DNA of 64,000 nt. It comes from Amblyomma americanum. Taxonomy: Eukaryota > Arthropoda > Arachnida > Ixodida > Ixodidae. Both the position numbers and the translations under genes were made by a program. The DNA lies in assembly GCF_052857255.1 (NCBI RefSeq), contig NW_027526679.1, positions 1 through 64,000 on the forward strand. The letters are read 5' to 3'. The first letter of the stretch is position 1; each line of letters opens with the position of its first letter. This document shows positions 38,376-51,807 of this stretch, in pieces. The notes under the pieces were generated by a model. It was not told the origin of the DNA. It ran no database searches and was given only the letters and a program-made list of their open reading frames with translations.

Positions 38376-40430
38376 TTTAGACCGAAACGAGGTAAATCAC
38401 AACACATCGGTTTTACAGGTTTTCCTCTGATACGCGTCAAAACTTTTTCTCTTATAACTGCGCGAAAAGCATGTATTCGTGCTTAATACAACGAAACAAG
38501 CTGTTTTAGACCGAAACGAGCTAAATCACAACACATCGGTTTTACAAGTATCCACATGATACTCGTCAAAACTTTTTCTTTATAACTGCGCGAAAAGCAT
38601 GTATTCGTGCTTAATACAACGAAACAAGCTGTTTTAGTCCGAAACGAGCTAAATCACAACACATCGGTTTTACAAGTGTTCCTCTGATAAGCGTCAAAAC
38701 CTTTTCTCTTATAACTGCGCGAAAAGCATGTATTCGTGCTTAAAACAACGAAACAAGCTGTTTTAGACCGAGATAAGCTAAATCTGAACACATCGGTTTT
38801 ACAAGTGTCCCTCTAATACGCGTCAAAACTTTTTCTTCTATAACGGCGCGAAAAGCATGTATTCGTGCTTAAAACAACGAAACAAGCTGTTTTATACCAA
38901 AACGAGGTAAATCACAACACATCGGTTTTACAAGTTTTCCTCTGATACGCGTAAAAACTTTTTCTTCTATAACTGCGCGAAAAGCATGTATTCGTGCTTA
39001 ATCCAACGAAACAAGCTGTTTTAGACCGAAACGAGCTAAATCACAACACATTGGTTTTACGAGTGTTCGTCTGATACGCGTCAAAACTTTTTCTCTTATA
39101 ACTGCGCGAAAAGCATGTATTCGTGCTTAATACAACGAAACAAGCTGTTTTAGACCGAAACGAGCTAAATCACAACACATCGGTTTTACAAGTTTTCCTC
39201 TGAACGCGTCAAAACTTTTTCTCTTATAACTGCGCGAAAAGCATGTATTCGTGCTTAATACAACGAAACAAGCTGTTTTAGACCAAAACGAGCTAGATCT
39301 GAACATATCGGTTTTACAAGTGTGCATGTGATAGGCGTCAAAACGTTTTCTCTTATAACTGCGCAAAAAGCATGTATTCGTGCTTAAAACAACGAAACAA
39401 GCTGTTGTATACCAAAACGAGCTATATCTGAACACATCGGTTTTACAAGTATCCACGTGATACGCGTCAAAACTTTTTCTCTTATAACTGCGCGAAAAGC
39501 ATGTATTCGTGCTTAATCCAACGAAACAAGCTGTTTTAGACCGAAACGAGCTAAATCACAACACATCGGTTTTACAAGTCTCTAATACGCCTCAAAACTT
39601 TTCCTTCTATAACTGCGCGAAAAGCATGTATTCGTGCTTAAAACAACGAAACAAGCTGTTGTATACCAAAACGAGCTATATCTGAACACATCGGTCTTAC
39701 AAGTATCCACGTGATACGCGTCAAAACTTTTTCTCTTATAACTGCGCGAAAAGCATGTATTCGTGCTTAATCCAACGAAACAAGCTGCTTTAGACCGAAA
39801 CGAGCTAAATCTGAACACATCGGTTTTACAAGTTCTCCTCTGATACGCGTCAAAACTTTTTCTCTTATAACTGCGCGAAATCATGTATTCGTGCTTAATA
39901 CAACGAAACAAGCTGTTTTAGACCGAAACGAGCTAAATCACAACACATCGGTTTTACAAGTTCTCCTCTGATACGCGTCTAAACTTTTTCTCTTATAACT
40001 GCGCGAAAAGCATGTATTCGTGCTTAAAACAACGAAACAAGCTGTTTTAGTCCGAAAAAAGCTAAATCACAGCACATCGGTTTTACAAGTACCTCTAATA
40101 CGCGTCAAAACTTTTTCTTCTATAACTGCGCGAAAAGCATGTATTCGTCCTTAAAACAACGAAACAAGCTGTGTTAGACCGAAACGAGCTATATCTGAAC
40201 ACATCGGTTTTACAAGTATCCACGTGATACTCGTCAAAGCTTTTTCTCTTATAACTGCGCGAAAAGCATGTATTCGTGATTAATCCAAAGAAACAAGCTG
40301 TTTTAGACCTAAACGAGCTAAAGCACAACACATTGGTTTTACGAGTGTTTATCTGATACGCGTCAAAACTTTTTCTCTTATAACTGCGCGAAAAGCATGT
40401 ATTCGTGCTTATTACAACGAAACAAGCTGT
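38376..40430 (-). repeat. 2,054-bp (16-monomer) higher-order unit, copy 1, R array
   Basis: Matches 40,431-42,484 with an offset of 2,054 bp (39,127 with 41,181; 39,582 with 41,636; 40,095 with 42,149). The pair differs by a few substitutions (for example ACAACG/ACAATG near 41,957) and a single-base difference in GGTTTTACAGG near 40,465. Both include the same defective monomers (CGCGAAATCATG, missing bases; AAGTACCTCTAATACG). Confidence 0.9.
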
Positions 40431-42484
40431 TTTAGACCGAAACGAGGTAAATCACAACACATCGGTTTACAGGTTTTCCTCTGATACGCGTCAAAACTTT
40501 TTCTCTTATAACTGCGCGAAAAGCATGTATTCGTGCTTAATACAACGAAACAAGCTGTTTTAGACCGAAACGAGCTAAATCACAACACATCGGTTTTACA
40601 AGTATCCACATGATACTCGTCAAAACTTTTTCTTTATAACTGCGCGAAAAGCATGTATTCGTGCTTAATACAACGAAACAAGCTGTTTTAGTCCGAAACG
40701 AGCTAAATCACAACACATCGGTTTTACAAGTGTTCCTCTGATAAGCGTCAAAACCTTTTCTCTTATAACTGCGCGAAAAGCATGTATTCGTGCTTAAAAC
40801 AACGAAACAAGCTGTTTTAGACCGAGATAAGCTAAATCTGAACACATCGGTTTTACAAGTGTCCCTCTAATACGCGTCAAAACTTTTTCTTCTATAACGG
40901 CGCGAAAAGCATGTATTCGTGCTTAAAACAACGAAACAAGCTGTTTTATACCAAAACGAGGTAAATCACAACACATCGGTTTTACAAGTTTTCCTCTGAT
41001 ACGCGTAAAAACTTTTTCTTCTATAACTGCGCGAAAAGCATGTATTCGTGCTTAATCCAACGAAACAAGCTGTTTTAGACCGAAACGAGCTAAATCACAA
41101 CACATTGGTTTTACGAGTGTTCGTCTGATACGCGTCAAAACTTTTTCTCTTATAACTGCGCGAAAAGCATGTATTCGTGCTTAATACAACGAAACAAGCT
41201 GTTTTAGACCGAAACGAGCTAAATCACAACACATCGGTTTTACAAGTTTTCCTCTGAACGCGTCAAAACTTTTTCTCTTATAACTGCGCGAAAAGCATGT
41301 ATTCGTGCTTAATACAACGAAACAAGCTGTTTTAGACCAAAACGAGCTAGATCTGAACATATCGGTTTTACAAGTGTGCATGTGATAGGCGTCAAAACGT
41401 TTTCTCTTATAACTGCGCAAAAAGCATGTATTCGTGCTTAAAACAACGAAACAAGCTGTTGTATACCAAAACGAGCTATATCTGAACACATCGGTTTTAC
41501 AAGTATCCACGTGATACGCGTCAAAACTTTTTCTCTTATAACTGCGCGAAAAGCATGTATTCGTGCTTAATCCAACGAAACAAGCTGTTTTAGACCGAAA
41601 CGAGCTAAATCACAACACATCGGTTTTACAAGTCTCTAATACGCCTCAAAACTTTTCCTTCTATAACTGCGCGAAAAGCATGTATTCGTGCTTAAAACAA
41701 CGAAACAAGCTGTTGTATACCAAAACGAGCTATATCTGAACACATCGGTCTTACAAGTATCCACGTGATACGCGTCAAAACTTTTTCTCTTATAACTGCG
41801 CGAAAAGCATGTATTCGTGCTTAATCCAACGAAACAAGCTGCTTTAGACCGAAACGAGCTAAATCTGAACACATCGGTTTTACAAGTTCTCCTCTGATAC
41901 GCGTCAAAACTTTTTCTCTTATAACTGCGCGAAATCATGTATTCGTGCTTAATACAATGAAACAAGCTGTTTTAGACCGAAACGAGCTAAATCACAACAC
42001 ATCGGTTTTACAAGTTCTCCTCTGATACGCGTCTAAACTTTTTCTCTTATAACTGCGCGAAAAGCATGTATTCGTGCTTAAAACAACGAAACAAGCTGTT
42101 TTAGTCCGAAAAAAGCTAAATCACAGCACATCGGTTTTACAAGTACCTCTAATACGCGTCAAAACTTTTTCTTCTATAACTGCGCGAAAAGCATGTATTC
42201 GTCCTTAAAACAACGAAACAAGCTGTGTTAGACCGAAACGAGCTATATCTGAACACATCGGTTTTACAAGTATCCACGTGATACTCGTCAAAGCTTTTTC
42301 TCTTATAACTGCGCGAAAAGCATGTATTCGTGATTAATCCAAAGAAACAAGCTGTTTTAGACCTAAACGAGCTAAAGCACAACACATTGGTTTTACGAGT
42401 GTTTATCTGATACGCGTCAAAACTTTTTCTCTTATAACTGCGCGAAAAGCATGTATTCGTGCTTATTACAACGAAACAAGCTGT
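40431..42484 (-). repeat. 2,054-bp (16-monomer) higher-order unit, copy 2, R array
   Basis: Tandem partner of 38,376-40,430. Similarity ends just after the GCTTATTACAACG variant near 42,462, where the next monomer has GAGCTAAATC in place of GAGGTAAATC. Confidence 0.9.
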
Positions 42485-45400
42485 TTTAGACCGAAACGAG
42501 CTAAATCACAACACATCGGTTTTACAAGTTTTCCTCTGATACGCGTCAAAACTTTTTCTCTTATAACTGCGCGAAAAGCATGTATTCGTGCTTAATACAA
42601 CGAAACAAGCTGTTTTAGACCGAAACGAGCTAAATCACAACACATCGGTTTTACAAGTTTTCCTCTGATACGCGTCAAAACTTTTTCTCTTATAACTGCG
42701 CGAAAAGCATGCATTCGTGCTTAATACAACGAAACAAGCTGTTTTAGACCGAGACGAGCTAAATCACAACACATCGGTTTTACAAGTCTCCCTAATACGC
42801 GTCAAAACGTTTTCTTCTTTAACTGCGCGAAAAGCATGTATTCGTGCTTAAAACATCGAAACAAGCTGTTTTAGACCAAAACGAGCTAGATCTTAACATA
42901 TCGGTTTTACAAGTGTGCATGTGATAGGCGTCAAAACGTTTTCTCTTATAACTCCGCAAAAGGCATGTATTCGTGCTTAATACAACGAAACAAGCTGTTT
43001 TGGACTGAAACGAGCTAAATCACAACACATCGGTTTTACAAGTGTCTCTAATACGCGTCAAAACTTTTTCTTCTATAACTGCGCGAAAAGCATGTATTCG
43101 TGCTTAAAACAACGAAACAAGCTGTTTTAGACCGAAACGAGCTAAATCACAACACATCGGTTTTACTAGTCTCTAATACGCGTCAAAACTTTTCCTTCTA
43201 TAACTGCGCGAAAAGCATGTATTCGTGCTTAAAACAACGAAACAAGCTGTTTTATACCAAAACGAGCTATATCTGAACACATCGGTTTTACAAGTATCTA
43301 CGTGATACGCGTCAAAACTTTTTCTCATAACTGCGCGAAAAGCATGTATTCGTGCTTAATCCAACGAAACAAGCTGTTTTAGACCGAAACGAGGTAAATC
43401 ACAACACATCGGTTTTACAAGTTTTCCTCTGATACGCGTCAAAACTTTTTCTCTTATAACTGCGCGAAAAGCATGTATTCGTGCTTAATACAACGAAACA
43501 ATCTGTTTTAGACCGAAACGAGCTAAATCACAACACATCGGTTTTACAAGTCTCCCTAATACGCGTCAAAACGTTTTCTTCTATAACTGCGCGAAAACAT
43601 GTATTCGTGCTTAAAACATCGAAAGAAGCGGTTTTAGACCGAAACGAGCTAAATCACAACACATCGGTTTTACAAGTATCCACGTGATACGCGTCAAAAC
43701 TTTTTCTCTTATAAATGCGCGAAAAGCATGTATTCTTGCTTAATACAACGAAATAAGCTGTGTTAGACCGAAACGAGCTAAATCTGAACACATCGGTTTT
43801 ACAAGTGTCCTTGTGACACGCGTCAAAACGTTTTCTCTTATAACTGCGCGAAAAGCATGTATTCGTGATTAATCCAACGAATCAAGCTGTTTTAGTCCGA
43901 AACGAGCTAATCACAACACATTGGTTTTACGAGTGTTCCTCTGATACGCGTCAAAACTTTTTCTCTTATAACTGCGCGAAAAGCATGTATTCGTGCTTAA
44001 TACAGCGAAACAAGCTGTTTTATACCGAAACGAGCTAAATCACAACACATCGGTTTTACTAGTCTCTCTAATACGCGTCAAAAGTTTTTCTTCTATAACT
44101 GCGCGAAAAGCATGTATCGTGCTTAAAACAACGAAACAAGCTGTTTTAGACCGAAAGGAGCTAAATCACAACACATCGGTTTTACAAGTCTCTAATACGC
44201 CTCAAAACTTTTCCTTCTATAACTGCGCGAAAAGCATGTATTCGTGCTTAAAACAACGAAAACAAGCTGTTGTATACCAAAACGAGCTATATCTGAACAC
44301 ATCGGGTTTACAAGTATCCACGTGATACGCGTCAAAACTTTTTCTCTTATAACTGCGCGAAAAGCATGTATTCGTGCTTAATCCAACGAAACAAGCTGTT
44401 TTAGACCGAAACGAGCTAAATCACAACAAATCGGTTTTACAAGTTCGCCTCTGATACGCGTCAAAACTTTTTCTCTTATAACTGCGCGAAAAGCATGTAT
44501 TCGTGCTTAATACAACGAAACAAGCTGTTTTAGACCGAAACAAGCTATATCTGAACACATCGGTTTTACAAGTATCCACGTGATACGCGTCAAAACGTTT
44601 TCTCTTATAAATGCGCGAAAAGCATGTATTCGTGCATAATACAACGAAACAAGCTGTGTTAGACCGAAACGAGCTATATCTGAACACATCGGTTTTACAA
44701 GTATCCACGTGATACTCGTCAAAGTTTTTTCTCTTACAACTGCGCGAAAAGCATGTATTCGTGCTTAATACAACTAAACAAGCTGTTTTAGTCCGAAACG
44801 AGCTAAATCACAACACATCGGTTTTTACAAGTGTTCCTCTGATACGCGTCTAAACTTTTTCTCTTATAACTGCGCGAAAAGCATGTATTCTTGCTTAAAA
44901 AACGAAACAAGCTCTTTTAGACCGAGATGAGCTAAATCTGAACACATCGGTTTTACAAGTGTCCCTCTAATACGCGTCAAAACTTTTTCTTCTATAACTG
45001 CGCGAAAAGCATGTATTCGTGCTTAATAGAACGAAACAAGCTGTTTTAGACCGAAACGAGCTAAATCACAACACATCGGTTTTACGTCTCCCTAATACGC
45101 GTCAAAACGTTTTCTTCTATAACTGCGCGAAAAGCATGTATTCGTGCTTAAAACATCGAAACAATCGGTTTTAGACCGAAACGAGCTAAATCACAACACA
45201 TCGGTTTTACAAGTATCCACGTGATAGGAGTCAAAACTTTTTCTCTTATAAATGCGCGAAAAGCATGTATTCGTGCTTAATACAACGAAACAAGCTGTGT
45301 TAGACCGAAACGAGCTAAATCTGAACACATCGGTTTTACAAGTGTCGCTGTGACACGCGTCAAAACTTTTTCTCTTATAACTGCGCGAAAAGCATGTATT

Positions 45401-46960
45401 CGTGCTTAATACAACTAAACAAGCTGTTTTAGTCCGAAACGAGCTAAATCACAACACATCGGTTTTACAAGTGTTCCTCTGATACGCGTCAAAACCTTTT
45501 CTCTTATAACTGCGCGAAAAGCATGTATTCTTGCTTAAAACAACGAAACAATCTGTTTTAGACCGAGATGAGCTAAATCTGAACACATCGGTTTTACAAG
45601 TGTTCCTCTAATTACGCGTCAAAACTTTTCCTTCTATAACTGCGCGAAAAGCATGTATTCGTGCTTAAATCAACAAAACAAGCTGTTTTATACCAAAACG
45701 AGCTATATCTGAACACATCGGTTTTACAAGTATCCGCGTGATACGCGTCAAAACTTTTTCTCTTATAACTGCGCGAAAAGCATGTATTCTTGCTTAATCC
45801 AACGAAACAAGCTGTTTTAGACCGAAACGAGGTAAATCACAACACATCGGTTTTACAAGTTTTTCTCTGATACGCCGTCAAAACTTTTTCTCTTATAACT
45901 GCGCGAAAAGCATGTATTCGTGCTTAATACAAAGAAACAAGCTGTTTAAGACCGAAACGAGCTAAATTACAGCACATCGGTTTTACAAGTCTCCGTAATA
46001 CGCCGTCAAAACGTTTCTTCTATAACTGCGCGAAAAGCATGTATTCGTGCTTAAAACATCGAAACAAGCGGTTTTAGACCGAAACGAGCTAAATCACAAC
46101 ACATCGGTTTTACAAGTATCCACGTGATACGCGTCAAAACTTTTTCTCTTATAACTGCGCGAAAAGCATGTATTCGTGCTTAATCCAACGAAGCAAGCTG
46201 TTTTAGACCGAAACGAGGTAAATCACAACACATCGGTTTTACAAGTTTTCCTCTGATACGCGTCAAAACTTTTTCTCTTATAACTGCGCGAAAAGCATGT
46301 ATTCGTGCTTAATACAACGAAACAAGCTGTTTTAGACCGAAACGAGCAAAATCACAACACATCGGTTTTACAAGTCTCCCTAATACGCGTCAAAACGTTT
46401 TCTTCTATAACTGCGCGAAAAGCATGTATTCGTGCTTAATACAACGAAACAAGCGGTTTTAGACCGTAACGAGCTAAATCACAACACATCGGTTTTACAA
46501 GTATTCACGTGATACGCGTCAAAACTTTTTCGCTTATAAATGCGCGAAAAGCATGTATTCGTGCTTAATACAACGAAACAAGCTGTGTTAGACCGAAACG
46601 AGCTAAATCTGAACACATCGGTTTTACAAGTGTCCCTGTGACACGCGTCAAAACTTTTTCTCTTATAACAGCGCGAAAAGCATGTATTCTTGCTTAATAC
46701 AACGAAACAAGTTGTTTTAGACCGAAACGAGCTATATCTGAACACATCGGTTTTACAAGTATCCACATGATACTCGTCAAAACTTTTTCTCTTATAACTG
46801 CGCGAAAAGCATGTATTCGTGCTTAATACAACTAAACAAGCTGTTTTAGTCCGAAACGAGCTAAATCACAACACATCGGTTTTACAAGTGTTCCCCTGAT
46901 ACGCGTCAAACTTTTTTCTCTATAACTGCGCGAAAAGCATGTATTCGTGCTTAATCCAAC
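42485..46960 (-). repeat. R satellite without a clear higher-order unit
   Basis: About 35 monomers of mixed types. By eye I find only local similarities and no recurrent long period. Small local lesions occur (for example CATGTATCGTGC near 44,115 lacking a T, and GATACGCCGTC near 45,873 with an extra C). No gene or other element is seen. Confidence 0.65.
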
Positions 46961-48069
46961 GAAACAAGTTGTTTTAGACCAAAACGAGGTAAATCACAAC
47001 ACATCGGTTTTACAAGTTTTCCTCTGATACGCGTCAAAACGTTTTCTCTTATAACTGCGCGAAAAGCATGTATTCGTGCTTAATACAACGAAACAAGCTG
47101 TTTTAGACCGAAACGAGCTTAATCACAACACATCGGTTTTACATGTCTCCCTAATACGCGTCAAAACGTTTTCTTCTATAACTGCGCGAAAAGCATGTAT
47201 TCCTGCTTAAAACATCGAAACAAGCGGTTTTAGACCGAAACGAGCTAAATCACAACACATCGGTTTTACAAGTATCTACGTGATACGCGTCAAAACTTTT
47301 TCTCTTATAAATGCGCGAAAAGCATGTATTCGTGCTTAATACAACGAAACAAGCTGTGTTAGACCGAAACGAGCTAAATCTGAACACATCGGTTTTACAA
47401 GTGTCCCCTGTGACACGCGTCAAAACTTTTCTCTTATAACAGCGCGAAAAGCATGTATTCTTGCTTAATACAACGAAACAAGTTGTTTTAGACCGAAACG
47501 AGCTATATCTGAACACATCGGATATACAAGTATCCACATGATACTCGTCAAAACTTTTTCTCTTATAACTGCGCGAAAAGCATGTATTCGTGCTTAATAC
47601 AACGAAACAAGCTGTTTTAGACCGAAACGAGCTTAATCACAACACATCGGTTTTACATGTCTCCCTAATACGCGTCAAAACGTTTTCTTCTATAACTGCG
47701 CGAAAAGCATGTATTCGTGCTTAAAACATCGAAACAAGCGGTTTTAGACCGAAACGAGCTAAATCACAACACATCGGTTTTACAAGTATCCACGTGATAC
47801 GCGTCAAAACTTTTTCTGTTATAAATGCGCGAAAAGCATGTATTCGTGCTTAATACAACGAAACAAGCTGTGTTAGACCGAAACGAGCTAAATCTGAACA
47901 CATCGGTTTTACAAGTGTCCCTGTGACACGCGTCAAAACTTTTTCTCTTATAACAGCGCGAAAAGCATGTATTCTTGCTTAATACAACGAAACAAGTTGT
48001 TTTAGACCGAAACGAGCTATATCTGAACACATCGGATATACAAGTATCCACATGATACTCGTCAAAACT

Positions 48070-48081
48070 TTTTCTCTTATA
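48070..48081 (-). other. Paralogous empty site for the retroelement insertion
   Basis: TTTTCTCTTATA occurs once here, followed by ACTGCGCG. The sequence left of it matches the left flank of the insertion (offset 3,726) and the sequence right of it matches the right flank (60,937 onward; 12,867 minus the 9,141 bp of insert plus duplication is again 3,726). It therefore shows what the locus looked like before insertion. Confidence 0.85.
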
Positions 48082-51000
48082 ACTGCGCGAAAAGCATGTA
48101 TTCGTGCTTAATACAACTAAACAAGCTGTTTTAGTCCGAAACGAGCTAAATCACAACACATCGGTTTTACAAGTGTTCCCTGATACGCGTCTAAACTTTT
48201 TCTCTTATAACTGCGCGAAAAGCACGTATTCGTGCTTAAAACAACGAAACAAGCTGTTTTAGTCCGAAACGAGCTAAATCACAACACATCGGTTTTACAA
48301 GTGTTCCTCTGATACGCATCAAAGCTTTTTCTCTTATAACCGCGCGAGAAGCATGTATTCGTGCTTAAAACAACGAAACAAGCTGTTGTAGACCGAGATG
48401 AGCTAAATCTGAACACATCGTTTTACAAGTATCCACGTGATACGCGTCAAAACTTTTTCTATTATAACTGCGCGAAAAGCATGTATTCGTGCTTAATCCA
48501 ACGAAACAAGCTGTTTTAGACCGAAACGAGGTAAATCACAACACATCGGTTTTACAAGTATCCACGTGATACGCGTCAACTTTTTCTCTTATAACTGCGC
48601 GAAAAGCATGTATTCGTGCTTAATACAACGAAACAAGCTGTTTTAGACCGAAACGAGCTAAATCTGAACACATCGGTTTTACAAGTGTCCCTGTGACACG
48701 CGTCAAAACTTTTTCTCTTATAACAGCGCGAAAAGCATGTATTCTTGCTTAATACAACGAAACAAGTTGTTTTAGACCGAAACGAGCTATATCTGATCAC
48801 ATCGGTTTTACAAGTATCCACATGATAGTCGTCAAAACTTTTTCACTTATAACTGCACGAAAAGCATGTATTCGTGCTTAAAACATCGAAACAAGCGGTT
48901 TTAGATCGAAACGAGCTAAATCACAACACATCGGTTTTACAAGTATCCACGTGATACGCGTCAAAATTTTTTCTCTTATAACTGCGCGAAAAGCATGTAT
49001 TCGTGCTTAATCCAACGAAACAAGTTGTTTTAGACCGAAACGAGGTAAATCACAACACATTGGTTTTACAAGTTTTCCTCTGATACGCGTCAAAACGTTT
49101 TCTCTTATAACTGCGCGAAAAGCATGTATTCGTGCTTAATACAACGAAGCAAGCTGTTTTAGACCGAAACGAGCTTAATCACAACACATCGGTTTTACAT
49201 GTCTCCCTAATACGCGTCAAACCGTTTTCTTCTATAACTGCGCGAAAAGCATGTATTCCTGCTTAAAACATCGAAACAAGCGGTTTTAGACCGAAACGAG
49301 CTAAATCACAACACATCGGTTTTACAAGTATCCACGTGATACGCGTCAAAACTTTTTCTCTTATAAATGCGCGAAAAGCATGTATTCGTGCTTAATACAA
49401 CGAACAAGCTGTGTTAGACCGAAACGAGCTAAATCTGAACACATCGGTTTTACAAGTGTCCCTGTGACACGCGTCAAAACTTTTTCTCTTATAACAGCGC
49501 GAAAAGCATGTATTCTTGCTTAATACAACGAAACAAGTTGTTTTAGACCGAAACGAGCTATATCTGAACACATCGGATATACAAGTATCCACATGATACT
49601 CGTCAAAATTTTTCTCTTATAAACTGCACGAAAAGCATGTATTCGTGCTTAATACAACGAAACAAGCTGTTTTAGACCGAAACGAGCTTAATCACAACAC
49701 ATCGGTTTTACATGTCTCCCTAATACGCGTCAAAACGTTTTCTTCTATAACTGCGCGAAAAGCATGTATTCGTGCTTAAAACATCGAAACAAGCGGTTTT
49801 AGACCGAAACGAGCTAAATCAAAACACATCGGTTTTACAAGTATCCACGTGATACGCGTCAAAACTTTTTCTGTTATAAATGCGCGAAAAGCATGTATTC
49901 GTGCTTAATACAACGAAACAAGCTGTGTTAGACCGAAACGAGCTAAATCTGAACACATCGGTTTTACAAGTGTCCCTGTGACACGCGTCAAAACTTTTTC
50001 TCTTATAACAGCGCGAAAAGCATTATTCTTGCTTAATACAACGAAACAAGTTGTTTTAGACCGAAACGAGCTATATCTGAACACATCGGATATACAAGTA
50101 TCCACATGATACTCGTCAAAACTTTTTTCTCTTATAACTGCGCGAAAAGCATGTATTCGTGCTTAATCCAACGAAACAAGCTGTTTTAGACCGAAACGAG
50201 GTAAATCACAACACATCGGTTTTACAAGTATCCACGTGATACGCGTCAACTTTTTCTCTTATAACTGCGCGAAAAGCATGTATTCGTGCTTAATACAACG
50301 AAACAAGCTGTTTTAGACCGAAACGAGCTAAATCTGAACACATCGGTTTTACAAGTGTCCCTGTGACACGCGTCAAAACTTTTTCTCTTATAACAGCGCG
50401 AAAAGCATGTATTCTTGCTTAATACAACGAAACAAGTGTTTTAGACCGAAACGAGCTATATCTGATCACATCGGTTTTACAAGTATCCACATGATAGTCG
50501 TCAAAACTTTTTCACTTATAACTGCACGAAAAGCATGTATTCGTGCTTAAAACATCGAAACAAGCGGTTTTAGATCGAAACGAGCTAAATCACAACACAT
50601 CGGTTTTACAAGTATCCACGTGATACGCGTCAAAATTTTTTCTCTTATAACTGCGCGAAAAGCATGTATTCGTGCTTAATCCAACGAAACAAGTTGTTTT
50701 AGACCGAAACGAGGTAAATCACAACACATTGGTTTTACAAGTTTTCCTCTGATACGCGTCAAAACGTTTTCTCTTATAACTGCGCGAAAAGCATGTATTC
50801 GTGCTTAATACAACGAAGCAAGCTGTTTTAGACCGAAACGAGCTTAATCACAACACATCGGTTTTACATGTCTCCCTAATACGCGTCAAACCGTTTTCTT
50901 CTATAACTGCGCGAAAAGCATGTATTCCTGCTTAAAACATCGAAACAAGCGGTTTTAGACCGAAACGAGCTAAATCACAACACATCGGTTTTACAAGTAT

Positions 51001-51795
51001 CCACGTGATACGCGTCAAAACTTTTTCTCTTATAAATGCGCGAAAAGCATGTATTCGTGCTTAATACAACGAAACAAGCTGTGTTAGACCGAAACGAGCT
51101 AAATCTGAACACATCGGTTTTACAAGTGTCCCTGTGACACGCGTCAAAACTTTTTCTCTTATAACAGCGCGAAAAGCATGTATTCTTGCTTAATACAACG
51201 AAACAAGCTGTTTTAGACCGAAACGAGCTATATCTGAACACATCGGATATACAAGTATCCACATGATACTCGTCAAAACTTTTTCTCTTATAACTGCGCG
51301 AAAAAGCATGTATTCGTGCTTAATACAACGAAACAAGCTGTTTTAGACCGAAACGAGCTTAATCACAACACATCGGTTTTACATGTCTCCCTAATACGCG
51401 TCAAAACGTTTTCTTCTATAACTGCGCGAAAAGCATGTATTCGTGCTTAAAACATCGAAACAAGCGGTTTTAGACCGAAACGAGCTAAATCACAACACAT
51501 CGGTTTTACAAGTATCCACGTGATACGCGTCAAAACTTTTTCTGTTATAAATGCGCGAAAAGCATGTATTCGTGCTTAATACAACGAAACAAGCTGTGTT
51601 AGACCGAAACGAGCTAAATCTGAACACATCGGTTTTACAAGTGTCCCTGTGACACGCGTCAAAACTTTTTCTCTTATAACAGCGCGAAAAGCATGTATTC
51701 TTGCTTAATACAACGAAACAAGTTGTTTTAGACCGAAACGAGCTATATCTGAACACATCGGATATACAAGTATCCACATGATACTCGTCAAAACT

Positions 51796-51807
51796 TTTTC
51801 TCTTATA
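51796..51807. repeat. 12-bp target site duplication, left
   Basis: TTTTCTCTTATA, identical to 60,937-60,948. It is normal satellite sequence and is followed directly by retroelement DNA (TCTTGAACAAACAGCG). Confidence 0.85.

Larger units (their letters stand above)
37615..51807 (-). repeat. 129-bp satellite array, orientation R (left of the retroelement)
   Basis: This is the same satellite as 1-37,614 but reverse-complemented: landmarks read as GCATGTATTCGTGCTTAATA, GACCGAAACGAGCTAAATC and ACACATCGGTTTTACAAGT. Roughly 110 monomers. The same variant cassettes occur as in the F array (for example GTATCCACGTGATAC, the complement of the F variant), so both arrays draw on one pool of monomer types. 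It ends inside a monomer where the Penelope-like element is inserted. No gene is seen. Confidence 0.97.
46960..51807 (-). repeat. Nested 4-, 13- and 29-monomer higher-order repeats around the insertion site
   Basis: The rare variant ACACATCGGATATACAAGTA marks monomers near 47,515, 48,030, 49,570, 50,085, 51,240 and 51,757. Pairs are about 514 bp apart (4 monomers). Larger steps are 1,669 bp (13 monomers; the CACTTATAACTGCACGAAAA variant at 48,842 and 50,511) and 3,726 bp (29 monomers; 47,764 with 51,490). The block near 47.0-48.05 kb thus has close relatives near 49.0-50.1 kb and 50.7-51.8 kb. Confidence 0.8.
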
